DNA from: Candidatus Acidiferrum typicum
GTDB taxonomy: Bacteria; Acidobacteriota; Terriglobia; Acidiferrales; UBA7541
DNA: 64,000 nucleotides
Direction: 5' to 3'
Assembly: GCA_002478115.1 (NCBI GenBank)
Contig: DLMH01000196.1
Span: 26,161 to 90,160, forward strand
Shown: one piece after another, positions 25,159 through 34,373 of the stretch
Layout of the letters: each line of letters opens with the position of its first letter
Position numbering within the stretch: position 1 is the first letter of the stretch
Program-made: the position numbers and the translations under genes
The notes under the pieces: model-generated
The model's input: the letters and a program-made list of their open reading frames with translations, nothing else
Told to the model about the DNA's origin: nothing
The model's database searches: none

Positions 25159-25400
25159 TGGAATCCGAAGTCGAAGAGGGATTTCATCGCACAAAAAACG
25201 TGCGATGGAGAACCGTATCTCCGCTCCGGGACGGCAACCCTTCGGGGCTCAGGGCAAGAAAGCGCCGTCCCCCCGGTCGAAATGACAGATTTTGGGTGGT
25301 GTGGGTGAAGCCAACTTCGGCGAAGTTGGGTCTTCACAGAATAATCATTTGAAACACAATGAGATGCGCTCGCCTGCAATTGGTCAACTTCGGATTTCAC
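25159..25400. repeat. Dispersed ~200-bp element with terminal inverted repeats, copy D
   Basis: Bounded by GGAATCCGAAGTCGAA and TCAACTTCGGATTTCA. It differs from B and C by a 33-bp insertion (TCGCACAAAAAACGTGCGA palindrome and flanks) and by an extra CCTTCGGGGCTCAGGGCAAG block. Internal AACTTCGGCGAAGTT and TTTGAAACACAATGAGATGC are conserved. Confidence 0.78.
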
Positions 25401-25491
25401 GCTAAAGTAAGAAAACGACCGGCTCTTGCGAACCGGGCCTTCTGAAAGTGAATTTCGGCCAAACCTCCAATAGTCTGACCGGGCTAGGCTT

Positions 25492-26940
25492 TTATGCCGC
25501 TTCGGTTGCTTCCGGCGTGATTTCAGCAGCGTACTTTGCGCGCAACCCGCCGGTGGCAATGTAAACGGCGAAACCCGCTAGAATGATCAGAACTCCAAAC
25601 AGGAGCGCGTTCATGCCTAGGATGGATTCATGGTCGCTCTCCACCATGGCAACAATCAGCAGTGCCATGGGGAAGAGGCCACAGGTGACCGCACCCGCCA
25701 TGCCGCCGGGCACGAGGAACTCCCGCCGAAGCTTCGGCTCGCGCATGCGTAGCGCCACGAGGGTCACGAACTCCAGCATGAGCGCCGCCCCGTACAACAT
25801 AATGTCCAGGGTAACCAGTCTCTGGAAGCCCAACACCAGGCAGGGCATCCAGCAGACCGCGCAGACGATGATTGAAACCCACGGAGTTTCCGTCTTCTTG
25901 GTGACCTTGCCAAACACCCGCGGCAACATGCCGTCACGGGCCATGGCGAGGGGCAGGCGCGAGTAGCTCAGCACCAGCGCGTTGAACATCCCGAACGCGC
26001 TCATAACCCCGCCGAGCGTCACCATGAAGCGCAGCCATTGGAAGCCGCCAATCGAGCCGCCTAACGCGCCTGCAATCGTGGCCCAGGAGCCCTCCGCGTT
26101 GAATGCAGAGGCCGGGGTTCCCGTGAAATAAACAGCCAGGAAGGGAAGGATGTAGGTCAGCGAGACCAAGACCACCGCCGCGATCATCGCTCGCGGATAG
26201 GTTTTCCGCGGTCGCTCCACTTCCTGCGCAATCGTCGAAGCGTTATCCCAGCCCATGTAGTTCCACATGGCCACCAGCACCGCACCCAGCAAGCCGACGC
26301 TGGCACCCGCCGATACCGCGTGCGGGTCTGCAACGGCCCCGGTTTTAGCGGGAGACAGGAGCACGATCAGCGCAAAGGGCAGCGACAGCAGGAAGAACAG
26401 CCAGACCGAGGTGAGCCCGACGACGCGAATGCCCGCGAGGTTCAGCGCCACGCAAGTCACGACCACAAACAAGGCGGCCAGCAGTCCGTGGTTCAGCGTA
26501 ACCATGCCGCCGAGGATTTCGTAGTGACCTTCCCCAAACCAAGGCACCATCTGTTTCAGGTAAATCGTGAACAGCGTTGGGTAAATCGCCATGTCAAAGA
26601 TGCTCGCGGCCAGGCTCAGCCACGCTTCCTGAAAGCCCCAGAAGTTGCCCAGACCCCGGCGCACCCAGGCGTAGTACCCGCCTTCGGCAGGCAAAGCGCT
26701 CGAGAGTTCACCGATCATGAAGGCGGTCGGCAGGCACCAGAGAACCGGGAGAAACAGAAGGACGAGAATTCCATGGCCATAACCCGCACCGGAGATGATC
26801 GCCTCCGTCCCATAGGTGCCCCCAGACACCATGAAGAAGGTGGCGGCAACAAGCGGCCATAGAGTCAACTTGGCGATTGTTTTTTTCGCGTGGGGAAGCG
26901 CTTGGGAAGGAATTTGTGCGGGGAGCGATACAGTGCTCAA
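25492..26940 (-). CDS. APC-family amino acid/polyamine permease
   Basis: Chosen start TTG 26940, preceded by AAGGAGGA; ATG 27057 would add a poor leader. This gives 483 residues and about 12 membrane helices. The first helix carries FFMVSGGTYGTEAIISGAGYG, the broken-helix glycine motif of APC transporters. GGYYAWVRRGLGNFWGFQEAWLSLAASIFD is the conserved TM3 region and MWNYMGWDNASTIAQEVERPRKTYPRAMIAA is the TM6-TM7 segment. It imports amino acids or polyamines, probably by proton symport; the substrate cannot be assigned. It diverges from the S9 peptidase, so released amino acids might be taken up by this protein (inference). Confidence 0.85.
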   Translation of the reverse strand: MSTVSLPAQIPSQALPHAKKTIAKLTLWPLVAATFFMVSGGTYGTEAIISGAGYGHGILVLLFLPVLWCLPTAFMIGELSSALPAEGGYYAWVRRGLGNFWGFQEAWLSLAASIFDMAIYPTLFTIYLKQMVPWFGEGHYEILGGMVTLNHGLLAALFVVVTCVALNLAGIRVVGLTSVWLFFLLSLPFALIVLLSPAKTGAVADPHAVSAGASVGLLGAVLVAMWNYMGWDNASTIAQEVERPRKTYPRAMIAAVVLVSLTYILPFLAVYFTGTPASAFNAEGSWATIAGALGGSIGGFQWLRFMVTLGGVMSAFGMFNALVLSYSRLPLAMARDGMLPRVFGKVTKKTETPWVSIIVCAVCWMPCLVLGFQRLVTLDIMLYGAALMLEFVTLVALRMREPKLRREFLVPGGMAGAVTCGLFPMALLIVAMVESDHESILGMNALLFGVLIILAGFAVYIATGGLRAKYAAEITPEATEAA

Positions 26941-27249
26941 TTTTTTTCTCTCGTCCTCCTTGACGTAACTCTCACTCTCAACGCACTGGAACGCGGTTAC
27001 ATTTTGAAGAATACAATCTCTGCGCACGCGTGCAACAAAAAAATGCATGTGACGCAAATTTTTTTCAACATGCCAACCGTACTTCCGTACTACCGGCGCG
27101 TGCCGCGTGCCGCCTTCGGGCGGTGCGTGCGAGCGACCCGGTATTTCGGCCGCCGCTCAGTCCTCCCCCCCTCACACAGCCGGGGCGCCCAGTTGTGTTA
27201 AACTCGCGGGTTTGTTGTGCACTCATCCTTTTGTGCTGGAGTCATCTGT
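26941..27249. promoter_or_regulatory. Divergent promoter region between permease and peptidase
   Basis: A 309-bp gap between two head-to-head genes. It contains A/T-rich tracts near 26941 and 27040-27070 but no promoter I can place with confidence, and no palindrome longer than 10 bp apart from GCCGCCTTCGGGCGGTGC (27108-27125), a short stem. Confidence 0.4.
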
Positions 27250-29364
27250 ATGAAGCTTCGTCTGGTGGTTTTGCTTCTGGCAATCGTGGCAGGGGGTTCT
27301 ATTACCGGCGCGCAGCAGTCGGCGACGCCTCGGCCGGTCGGCGTGGACGACCTTCTCGGTTATCGCGAGGCGCACGACCCGCAAGTAACTCCCGACGGGC
27401 AATTCGTGGCTTACACGGTGTCGTCCAACTCTCTGAAGGACGATAAATCGGAGACACGGATCTACATGGTGCCTGCGGCGGGCGGCGAAGCCATCGCGCT
27501 TACAGCCGAAGGCGTCTCCTCCCAGTATCCCCGGTGGTCACGCGACGGCAAATTTCTGGCATTCCTCTCCGAGCGGAGTGAAGGGAAGACCCAGGTTTAC
27601 CTTCTGAACCGGCTGGGCGGGGAAGCGCAGCGCCTGACCGACACGATCCAGAATGTTGAGTCTTTTGAATGGGCTCCCGACAGCAAGCGCCTCGTTCTGG
27701 TCCTCCGTGATCCGTCGCCGGAGGAGCTTGAGGCGACGGCCAACAAAGGAAAGGAAGATGGCGAGGACAAAGCGGCTGGGTCCAGCAAGAAGTCCAAGGC
27801 ACAGCGGCCCTGGGTGATTGACCGGTTGTTGTTCAAGGCGGATACGATCGGCTATCTGGACCGCCGGCGCACGCACCTGTACGTCTTCGATGTCACTTCC
27901 AAATCCCTTACCCCAGTGACTTCCGGGGACTACGACGACTCCGATCCTGCGTGGTCACCCGACGGCAAGCTGCTGGCGTTCACCAGCAACCGGAGCAAGC
28001 CAGACGCCGATGCCACTTATAACCGGGACATTTGGGTTGTGGCCACCGACACCAAGGACAAGGGCGAGCATCCCCTCCAGGTGACCACCCACTCCGGCGA
28101 GAAAGACCACCCGTCCTGGTCGCCGGATGGCAAGTGGATCACCTACGTCACCTCGCTCGATCCAAAGCTCTTCTACTACGCCACCAAGCATGTGGGTGTC
28201 TCCCCCGCCGAAGGCGGCGAAGCCAAGGTTTTAACCCGCTCCTTCGATCGCTTTGCCACGCTTCCGCGCTTCGCCCCGGACGGCAAGTCCATCTATTTCA
28301 TCGCCGATGACGATGGCACACAGAACCTCTGCCAGGTGAGTCTGGCCGACGGCAAGATCACCCGGCCCGTGGGCGGGCAGCTCACGGTGGATGGTTACTC
28401 CTTCTCCAAGGATGGCACCCTCGCGGCGACGATCTCAGACAGGGTCCATCCCTACGAGGTTTTCGCCTTGCCGGGCGGAAAACTGACACGGCTCTCGCAC
28501 CTGAACGACGCCTGGGTGGCGCAGTTCAAGCTATCCCCGGGCGAGTACGTCAGCTTCAAATCGAAGGATGGCACGACCGTCCACGGCTACCTCTATAAGC
28601 CCGTGGACTACGTCCCCGGGAAAAAGTACCCGGCGATCCTCCGGCCGCATGGGGGACCAACCGAGGAGTACGAGGCGGAGTTCGAGGAACCCGCGCAGCT
28701 CTTTGCCGCTAATGGCTACGTTGTCCTCTATCCCAACCCGCGAGGTTCCTCGGGGTATGGCGAGGACTTCTGCAAGGCCATCTTTGCGGATTGGGGCAAC
28801 AAGGATTATCAGGACGACATGGCCATGGTGGATTACGCGATCGCGCAGGGCATCGCAGACCCGGACAAACTGGGCGTGGGTGGCCACTCCTACGGCGGCA
28901 TCTCCACGGACTTCATCATTGCGCAGGCGACGCGGTTCAAGGCCGCCATCTCCTGGGCGGGCGTGGCGGAAATGACCAGCCTGTGGGGCCACGACGAGTA
29001 TGAGAAGGAGTATGTACTGGAGTTGGGCTATCCCTGGGAGAATCGCGCGGCTTGGGACCGCGTTGCGCCGTTCTACAAGGTGAAGAACATCACGACGCCA
29101 ACGCTCTTCATGGGAGGGAACATTGACTGGAACGTGCCTATCGTGGGCGGGGAGCAGATGTACCAGTCGCTGAAGGCGCTTGGACGTGAAACCGAGCTGG
29201 TGGTCTACCCGGACGAATACCACGAGTTCAAGACGCCCTCGCACATCAAGGATATGAATGAACGCTGCCTCGCCTGGTATGCGCATTATGTGAAGGCCGA
29301 CGGGACACCCACACGCCCCGTGGAGAAGACTGTTGAGGCGAAGCCCACGAAGACCGCCAATTGA
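27250..29364 (+). CDS. S9 family prolyl oligopeptidase-like (acylaminoacyl/dipeptidyl peptidase)
   Basis: The protein has 704 residues from the ATG at 27250 (GGAG at 27236-27239). A signal peptide ends near GSITGAQQ. Residues 30-430 form a WD40/TolB-like propeller with recurrent WSPDGK motifs (ASPDGK, WSPDGKWITY, FAPDGKSIYF). The C-terminal alpha/beta-hydrolase has the nucleophile GGHSYGG, Asp in GNIDWNVPI and His in DEYHEF. It cleaves peptides after proline or removes N-terminal acyl amino acids. A signal peptide places it outside the cytoplasm, where it would feed amino acids to the divergent permease. Confidence 0.94.
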   Translation: MKLRLVVLLLAIVAGGSITGAQQSATPRPVGVDDLLGYREAHDPQVTPDGQFVAYTVSSNSLKDDKSETRIYMVPAAGGEAIALTAEGVSSQYPRWSRDGKFLAFLSERSEGKTQVYLLNRLGGEAQRLTDTIQNVESFEWAPDSKRLVLVLRDPSPEELEATANKGKEDGEDKAAGSSKKSKAQRPWVIDRLLFKADTIGYLDRRRTHLYVFDVTSKSLTPVTSGDYDDSDPAWSPDGKLLAFTSNRSKPDADATYNRDIWVVATDTKDKGEHPLQVTTHSGEKDHPSWSPDGKWITYVTSLDPKLFYYATKHVGVSPAEGGEAKVLTRSFDRFATLPRFAPDGKSIYFIADDDGTQNLCQVSLADGKITRPVGGQLTVDGYSFSKDGTLAATISDRVHPYEVFALPGGKLTRLSHLNDAWVAQFKLSPGEYVSFKSKDGTTVHGYLYKPVDYVPGKKYPAILRPHGGPTEEYEAEFEEPAQLFAANGYVVLYPNPRGSSGYGEDFCKAIFADWGNKDYQDDMAMVDYAIAQGIADPDKLGVGGHSYGGISTDFIIAQATRFKAAISWAGVAEMTSLWGHDEYEKEYVLELGYPWENRAAWDRVAPFYKVKNITTPTLFMGGNIDWNVPIVGGEQMYQSLKALGRETELVVYPDEYHEFKTPSHIKDMNERCLAWYAHYVKADGTPTRPVEKTVEAKPTKTAN

Positions 29365-29461
29365 GGGCTAGAGCCTGTGTTAGCGTGCCGGTTTGATCGT
29401 CCGAATCCCCGGCTAAGCGATGAATCGTCCGTCCCTTACTCCGCTTTAGGCAGGGCCTTCA

Positions 29462-29923
29462 TCAGATCGCTGGATCTGTCACCTTCGCGGCCCGGTCTTC
29501 GTTTGTAAAGCGAATCAGACCGGTTTCATCCGTGAAGAAGCTTTTCTCACCGGCTGCCAGCAGTTGCACCGGCCGCGCAACGATTGTGTAGTGCCTTACC
29601 GGCGTGCCGGCCGGCACCGATTCCGGCCTGTAGTCAAACTTGTATCCGCTCTTCGTCCCGCTCGCCAGCGTTTTTTCGATATATCCTTTTCCTTCCGGCC
29701 CCAGCTCTTTCAGCGTTGCGGCGTAGCCCTTGGCCGGTTCAGCGGCGTGATACATAGCCAGGGCTGTGTTGAGCGTGCGGACACTTCCTACGGCCGCCTG
29801 CTCCTCCGCCTCCGCCCGCGGAAGCATTCCCTGGCCTGACGCCGGCGCTTGCGCCCAGTTTACCGGCACGATCCGTCCGGCCATCAACAGTAGAAAAACG
29901 CAAAGCGCAAATTTTCGAGTCAT
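29462..29923 (-). CDS. Secreted pilin-like (pseudopilin C-domain) protein
   Basis: The protein has 153 residues from the ATG at 29923 (strong AAGGAGG upstream). It has an ordinary signal peptide ending near NWAQAPA, not a prepilin leader. The body EEQAAVGSVRTLNTALAMYHAAEPAKGYAATLKELGP and a later SGYKFDYRPESVP resemble the globular C-terminal domain of acidobacterial type II/IV pseudopilins, which read AVGSLRTINTA…GY…L. It may be a soluble remnant of a pilin that lost its N-helix. Function is unknown. It converges with the peptidase gene and is followed by a divergent VPS10-like gene. Confidence 0.65.
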   Translation of the reverse strand: MTRKFALCVFLLLMAGRIVPVNWAQAPASGQGMLPRAEAEEQAAVGSVRTLNTALAMYHAAEPAKGYAATLKELGPEGKGYIEKTLASGTKSGYKFDYRPESVPAGTPVRHYTIVARPVQLLAAGEKSFFTDETGLIRFTNEDRAAKVTDPAI

Positions 29924-30120
29924 ATCCCCCTCCTTACGCACGCATCCTAGAGCACAGTTTACTCAAATGCAAATGAGGCAGCAATGAAAAGCAGTTACCG
30001 CCCCTGTCGCTTCCCAGCGCCTCTGCTCGCCTTGCGAGGGTTCTTCCGGCGTCCGCATTCCACTTCCCTTTGCCGTGGCGGGTTCCACGCGTTATGCTCC
30101 AGTGTTTTGCGGGGGATGCG

Positions 30121-33100
30121 ATGCGTTTGCGACTGAGAACGAAACTGTTCCTGATATTCGGGCTGATGGGGTTGGCGGGATTCACGGCCCATTCGCAGCA
30201 CTATGATCAGAAGCTCTTCGGTGAGATGCGTTGGCGCTGCATCGGGCCGTTCCGCGGCGGGCGCACGGTGGCGATCAGCGGCGTGCCGCACGAGTCCAAT
30301 GTGTATTACATGGCGGCGGTGAACGGCGGCGTATGGAAGACAAGCGACTTCGGCAATACGTGGTTTCCCATCTTTGACGACCAGCCTTCGGGTTCCGTCG
30401 GGGCGCTGGCGGTGGCGCCTTCCAACCCGGACATTGTCTATGTGGGGAGCGGTGAAGGGTTGCAGCGTCCAGACCTTGCCGTGGGCGACGGCGTGTACAA
30501 GTCGAGCGATGCGGGGCGTACCTGGACGCACCTGGGTTTGCGCGACGCCCAGCAGATCACCGCCATCGTGATCGATCCGAAGAATCCCGACCGCGTGTTC
30601 GTTGCCGCGGAGGGTCATCCCTATGGCCCGAATGCGGAACGCGGCGTTTTTCGGTCGCTGGATGGCGGGAAAACATTCGAGAAGGTCCTTTATAAGGATG
30701 AGAATACCGGCGCGGCGGACCTGGTGATGGATCCTGCCAATCCGCAGATACTCTATGCGGCGCTGTGGGCCGCGCGCGTGGCGCCATGGGAAATTCGCAG
30801 TGGCGAGTCGTTCGTCATACCGGGCAGCGGACTCTACAAATCCACCGATGGCGGTACGACGTGGCAACCGCTCACAAAAGGCTTGCCAACGGGCGAAGAC
30901 GGCCTGGCGCGCATTGGCATTGCCATCGCTCCCAGCGATCCCCAAGTCGTGTACCTGACCGTCGAATCGAAAAACAAGGGCGCGGGAATTTATCGCTCGG
31001 AGGACGCGGGAGGGAACTTTCAGTTGGTGAATTCCGATCACCGCATCGGCGGGCGTGGGCCGGGGGCCATGGGCATTGCCGTCGCGCCAGACAATCCCGA
31101 CGTGATTTACGTGGCCAACACAACCACCTGGAAATCCACGGATGGCGGGAAAACGTTTGTCGGCTTCAAGGGCGCGCCGGGGGGCGACGATTACCAGCAC
31201 ATCTGGATCAGCACAGAGCACCCTCAAATCATGGCGCTGAGCGCCGATCAGGGAGCGGCGATCAGCGTGAATGGCGGCGCAACCTGGAGCACGTGGTACA
31301 ACCAGCCGACCGCGCAGTTTTATCACGTCACCACGGACAATCGTTTTCCCTATTGGGTTTATGGCGCGCAACAGGAAAGCGGCAGCGCCGCCACTCAGAG
31401 CCGCAGCGACTACGGCGAGATCACCTTCCGCGAATGGAGCCTCCCAGGCGTGCAGGAATACGGCGACATCGCCGTTGATCCCGTGGACCCCAACATTCTT
31501 TTCGGCGGGCGCATCACGCGCACGAATCAGGCGCTTGGCGAAGTGGCGGACGTTACGCCGGAGCCCATCCGGCGCGGCGAGTATCGCTACAACCGCACGC
31601 TGCCGATCGTGTTTTCGCCGTTCGATCCCAAGACGCTTTACTTTGCCGCGAACGTCCTCTTCAAGACCACCGACCAGGGGCGCAGTTGGTCCATCATCAG
31701 CCCGGATTTGACGAGAGAATCGTATGAAGCACCGGCGAATCTCGGCGCGTTCAGCGCGGGCGATCCGGAAAAAGGCAAACATCGCGGCACGATTTATGCC
31801 CTCGCGCCCTCATTTAAAGAGCCGGACACACTCTGGGCGGGCACCGATGACGGGCTGATCCAACTGACGCGCGACGCCGGCAAGACCTGGAAGAACGTCA
31901 CGCCGCCGCAACTGAAACCGTGGAGCAAGGTCTCTATCATCGAGGCTTCGCATTTCGATGCCGGCACTGCTTACGCCGCCATCAACAGCTTCCGCCTGGA
32001 CGATCTGCGCCCGCACATCTACCGCACGCGCGATTTCGGCGCCACGTGGCAGGAGATTACCGCGGGCATAGCGGGAAATGCGCCATCGAACGTTGTTCGC
32101 GAAGATCCGGCGCGGAAGGGTTTGCTGTTTGCCGGGACGGAAACGTCCGTTTATGTCTCGTTCAATGACGGCGATTCCTGGCAGCCGCTGCAGTTGAACC
32201 TGCCGCACACCTCCATGCGCGACCTGGTGATCCATGGCGACGATCTGGTAGTCGGCACGCATGGCCGGTCGTTCTGGATCCTCGACGACATTACGCCGCT
32301 GCGCCAAATTAGCGACGAGGTGGCCAAGGCGCCCGTTTATTTATTCGCACCGCAGGAAGCCATTCGCTGGCGCTGGAACCGCAATCCCGATACGCCCTTG
32401 CCGCCGGAAGAGCCCGCAGGAAAAAATCCGCCGGACGGCGCCATCTTTGACTACTTCCTCGGAAACGCCACGAAGAACGTTGTGAAACTGGAAATCCTGG
32501 ATGATGCGGGCAGCCTGGTGCGCCGCTACACCAGCGCCGACACGCCAGAATCCCTGGAGAAACTCGCTGCGGAACATCCCATCCCGATGTATTGGGTGCG
32601 GCCAACGCAAATTCTTTCCGGCGCCGCGGGTACGCACCGCTTCGTCTGGAATCTCCACTACACGCCGCCAAAAGCGCTCGAATATGAATTCCCCATTTCC
32701 GCGATCCTTCGCGACACCCCGAAGTATCCCCTGGGCGCATGGGTGCTGCCGGGAAATTACACGGTAAGGCTCACCGTGGACGGTAAGAGCTATACGCGGC
32801 CGCTGACAGTGAAGATGGACCCGCGCATCAAGACGCCGCTGGAGGACCTGCGCAAACAGCGCGAAATGCAATTGGGCGCGTCCGAGGGGATGGACGAGAG
32901 CTACGAAGCGCTCGAGCAGGCCGATTCCGTCCGCGATCAATTGAAAGAAATTGCGCCGATAGCGCAGGGCAAGGCCAAGAACAAAGCCAAGGCCAAGTTG
33001 ACGGAGGAGATTGCCTCTTTAGATAAGCGATGCGCGGAGCTCGAAGGAGCCACGCAGCGCTCCTTCTTTGGCGTGCCCCCAATTGGGAAGCAGCCGGAAA

Positions 33101-33366
33101 ACTTCTCGACCCTCAATCAACATTACGCCGCGATTCTGGCCGTTGCCGGCAGCGCGGATGCCGCGCCAACCACACAGGCAACGGCAGTGGACCAGGAACT
33201 CGATGAGCAAGCCACGATACTGCGCAAGCAGTGGAGCGTGCTGCGGGAAACTGAAATTCCGACTCTGAACAAAGATCTGAAGAAGGCGGGTTTGCCTACC
33301 ATCGACCCGAAGAAGCCCCTGAGCGAAGAGCTGGGCGGCGCGTCGGACGGGGACGACGAGCCGTAG
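30121..33366 (+). CDS. VPS10/sortilin-like BNR beta-propeller protein, secreted
   Basis: The protein has 1081 residues from the ATG at 30121; an N-terminal signal (about 6-25, TKLFLIFGLMGLAGFTAHS) follows. Two propellers are formed by BNR/Asp-box repeats: SSDAGRTWTHLG, STDGGTTWQPLT, SEDAGGNFQL, STDGGKTFVGF and TRDAGKTWKNVT. The last 250 residues hold Ig-like strands and a helical, Gln/Glu-rich region (ALEQADSVRDQLKEI). The family is common and abundant in Acidobacteriota and Bacteroidota, with sialidase-like folds but no proven activity. Catalytic Arg/Asp/Tyr sites of sialidases are not evident. It stands alone and is presumably outer-surface or periplasmic. Confidence 0.85.
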   Translation: MRLRLRTKLFLIFGLMGLAGFTAHSQHYDQKLFGEMRWRCIGPFRGGRTVAISGVPHESNVYYMAAVNGGVWKTSDFGNTWFPIFDDQPSGSVGALAVAPSNPDIVYVGSGEGLQRPDLAVGDGVYKSSDAGRTWTHLGLRDAQQITAIVIDPKNPDRVFVAAEGHPYGPNAERGVFRSLDGGKTFEKVLYKDENTGAADLVMDPANPQILYAALWAARVAPWEIRSGESFVIPGSGLYKSTDGGTTWQPLTKGLPTGEDGLARIGIAIAPSDPQVVYLTVESKNKGAGIYRSEDAGGNFQLVNSDHRIGGRGPGAMGIAVAPDNPDVIYVANTTTWKSTDGGKTFVGFKGAPGGDDYQHIWISTEHPQIMALSADQGAAISVNGGATWSTWYNQPTAQFYHVTTDNRFPYWVYGAQQESGSAATQSRSDYGEITFREWSLPGVQEYGDIAVDPVDPNILFGGRITRTNQALGEVADVTPEPIRRGEYRYNRTLPIVFSPFDPKTLYFAANVLFKTTDQGRSWSIISPDLTRESYEAPANLGAFSAGDPEKGKHRGTIYALAPSFKEPDTLWAGTDDGLIQLTRDAGKTWKNVTPPQLKPWSKVSIIEASHFDAGTAYAAINSFRLDDLRPHIYRTRDFGATWQEITAGIAGNAPSNVVREDPARKGLLFAGTETSVYVSFNDGDSWQPLQLNLPHTSMRDLVIHGDDLVVGTHGRSFWILDDITPLRQISDEVAKAPVYLFAPQEAIRWRWNRNPDTPLPPEEPAGKNPPDGAIFDYFLGNATKNVVKLEILDDAGSLVRRYTSADTPESLEKLAAEHPIPMYWVRPTQILSGAAGTHRFVWNLHYTPPKALEYEFPISAILRDTPKYPLGAWVLPGNYTVRLTVDGKSYTRPLTVKMDPRIKTPLEDLRKQREMQLGASEGMDESYEALEQADSVRDQLKEIAPIAQGKAKNKAKAKLTEEIASLDKRCAELEGATQRSFFGVPPIGKQPENFSTLNQHYAAILAVAGSADAAPTTQATAVDQELDEQATILRKQWSVLRETEIPTLNKDLKKAGLPTIDPKKPLSEELGGASDGDDEP

Positions 33367-33392
33367 CGAATTGCAGAGAAGCTGCGATTCTT

Positions 33393-33492
33393 TGTCATCC
33401 CGAGGGAAGCGAGGGATCTGCTTTTCTCAAGGGGCCAGTGAAAAAGCAGATTCCGAGCCCCGTCCAAAAAGCGGACGGATCTCGGAATGACA
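33393..33492. repeat. Short inverted-repeat element (TGTCATCCCGAG…CTCGGAATGACA)
   Basis: The ends TGTCATCCCGAG and CTCGGAATGACA are inverted with one mismatch. Inside, GATCTGCTTTT and AAAAGCAGATTC also pair, so nearly all of the 100 bp could fold into one hairpin. It lies between converging genes and may end transcription of both. It is related in its GGAATGACA end to copies A-D and to 11453-11491. Confidence 0.65.
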
Positions 33493-33518
33493 TTTACTTG
33501 GATTTTTCGGCGAAACGC

Positions 33519-34277
33519 TTAGTGCAGATACTTCTGGAAAAACGCGCTGATGCGCTGGGCCGCGTCGGCGGCTGCTTCTGCGCGATAACCCTGTTTGTTG
33601 TTGGGATTCTGAAAGGCGTGGCCGGCGCCATCGTAAATCTTGATGTCCGTGGGTTTGCCGGCGGCCTTCATGGCCGCTTCAAAAGCGCGTACATCCGTCG
33701 GAGGAATGCCTTGATCATCGGCGCCGAAATTCCCCTGCACCGGCGCGTGAATCTTGGCGATGTTTGCCGGATCACTGGGCAGCGAGCCATAATTCACCAC
33801 GCACGCCGCCAACTTGGGCTGGTCCTCCGCCAGCTTGATGGACCAACTGCCGCCCATGCACCAGCCGACCGAGCCGATTTTCCCGGCGTCCACATCGGGC
33901 CGTGAGGCGAGATACGCAAACGCGGCTTCCAGGTCGCGCAGGCCGCGATCGTCCGCCAGGCCGCGCATCAGGATGTGCGCATCATCGGGATTCGCCGCCA
34001 CTTTGCCCCGATAGAGATCCACGGCCAGGACGACGTAGCCTTGCCCCGCGTATTTCTGGGCCTGCTCCTTCACCCAGTCGTTCAACCCCCACCATTCGTG
34101 AATCACGATGATGGCGGGATGCTTTCCGTCGCCCTCCGGCAGTGCCAGATACCCATTCACCGTGTCGCTGCCACTTTTGTAACTCACGGGCTCCGTCTTC
34201 ACGGAGCCCGCATGCAGGGCCAGGCTCAGGGCAAGAAAGCTCAACGTCAGAACCGGAAGGAAGAATCTGCGATTCAT
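33519..34277 (-). CDS. Dienelactone-hydrolase-family protein, secreted
   Basis: The protein has 252 residues with a signal peptide (about 1-23). The alpha/beta-hydrolase core has IIVIHEWWGLND (oxyanion region with HEWWGL, a DLH hallmark), the nucleophile elbow SVGWCMGG with Cys140, Asp in GADDQG and His220 in DGAGHAFQ. The Cys-Asp-His triad is that of dienelactone hydrolases. Cytosolic family members open dienelactones in chlorocatechol degradation; a secreted one probably has a different ester substrate. It stands near the peroxiredoxin on the same strand, 96 bp from its 5' end, which is weak evidence of linkage. Confidence 0.92.
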   Translation of the reverse strand: MNRRFFLPVLTLSFLALSLALHAGSVKTEPVSYKSGSDTVNGYLALPEGDGKHPAIIVIHEWWGLNDWVKEQAQKYAGQGYVVLAVDLYRGKVAANPDDAHILMRGLADDRGLRDLEAAFAYLASRPDVDAGKIGSVGWCMGGSWSIKLAEDQPKLAACVVNYGSLPSDPANIAKIHAPVQGNFGADDQGIPPTDVRAFEAAMKAAGKPTDIKIYDGAGHAFQNPNNKQGYRAEAAADAAQRISAFFQKYLH

Positions 34278-34373
34278 GGATCACCCCTCAAAGGAAAAGG
34301 CTCCGAAACTCTAACCCATCTCGGAGCCCGAAGCCAAGGTGCTCGAAAGAGAGTAAAGTCAGGCCTGTCGAAA

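Noticed and set aside
29995-31782. Minus-strand frame of 595 codons opposite the VPS10-like gene
   Set aside because: An antisense shadow of a long GC-rich gene; Arg/His/Gly-rich with no motif, whereas the plus strand has clear BNR repeats.
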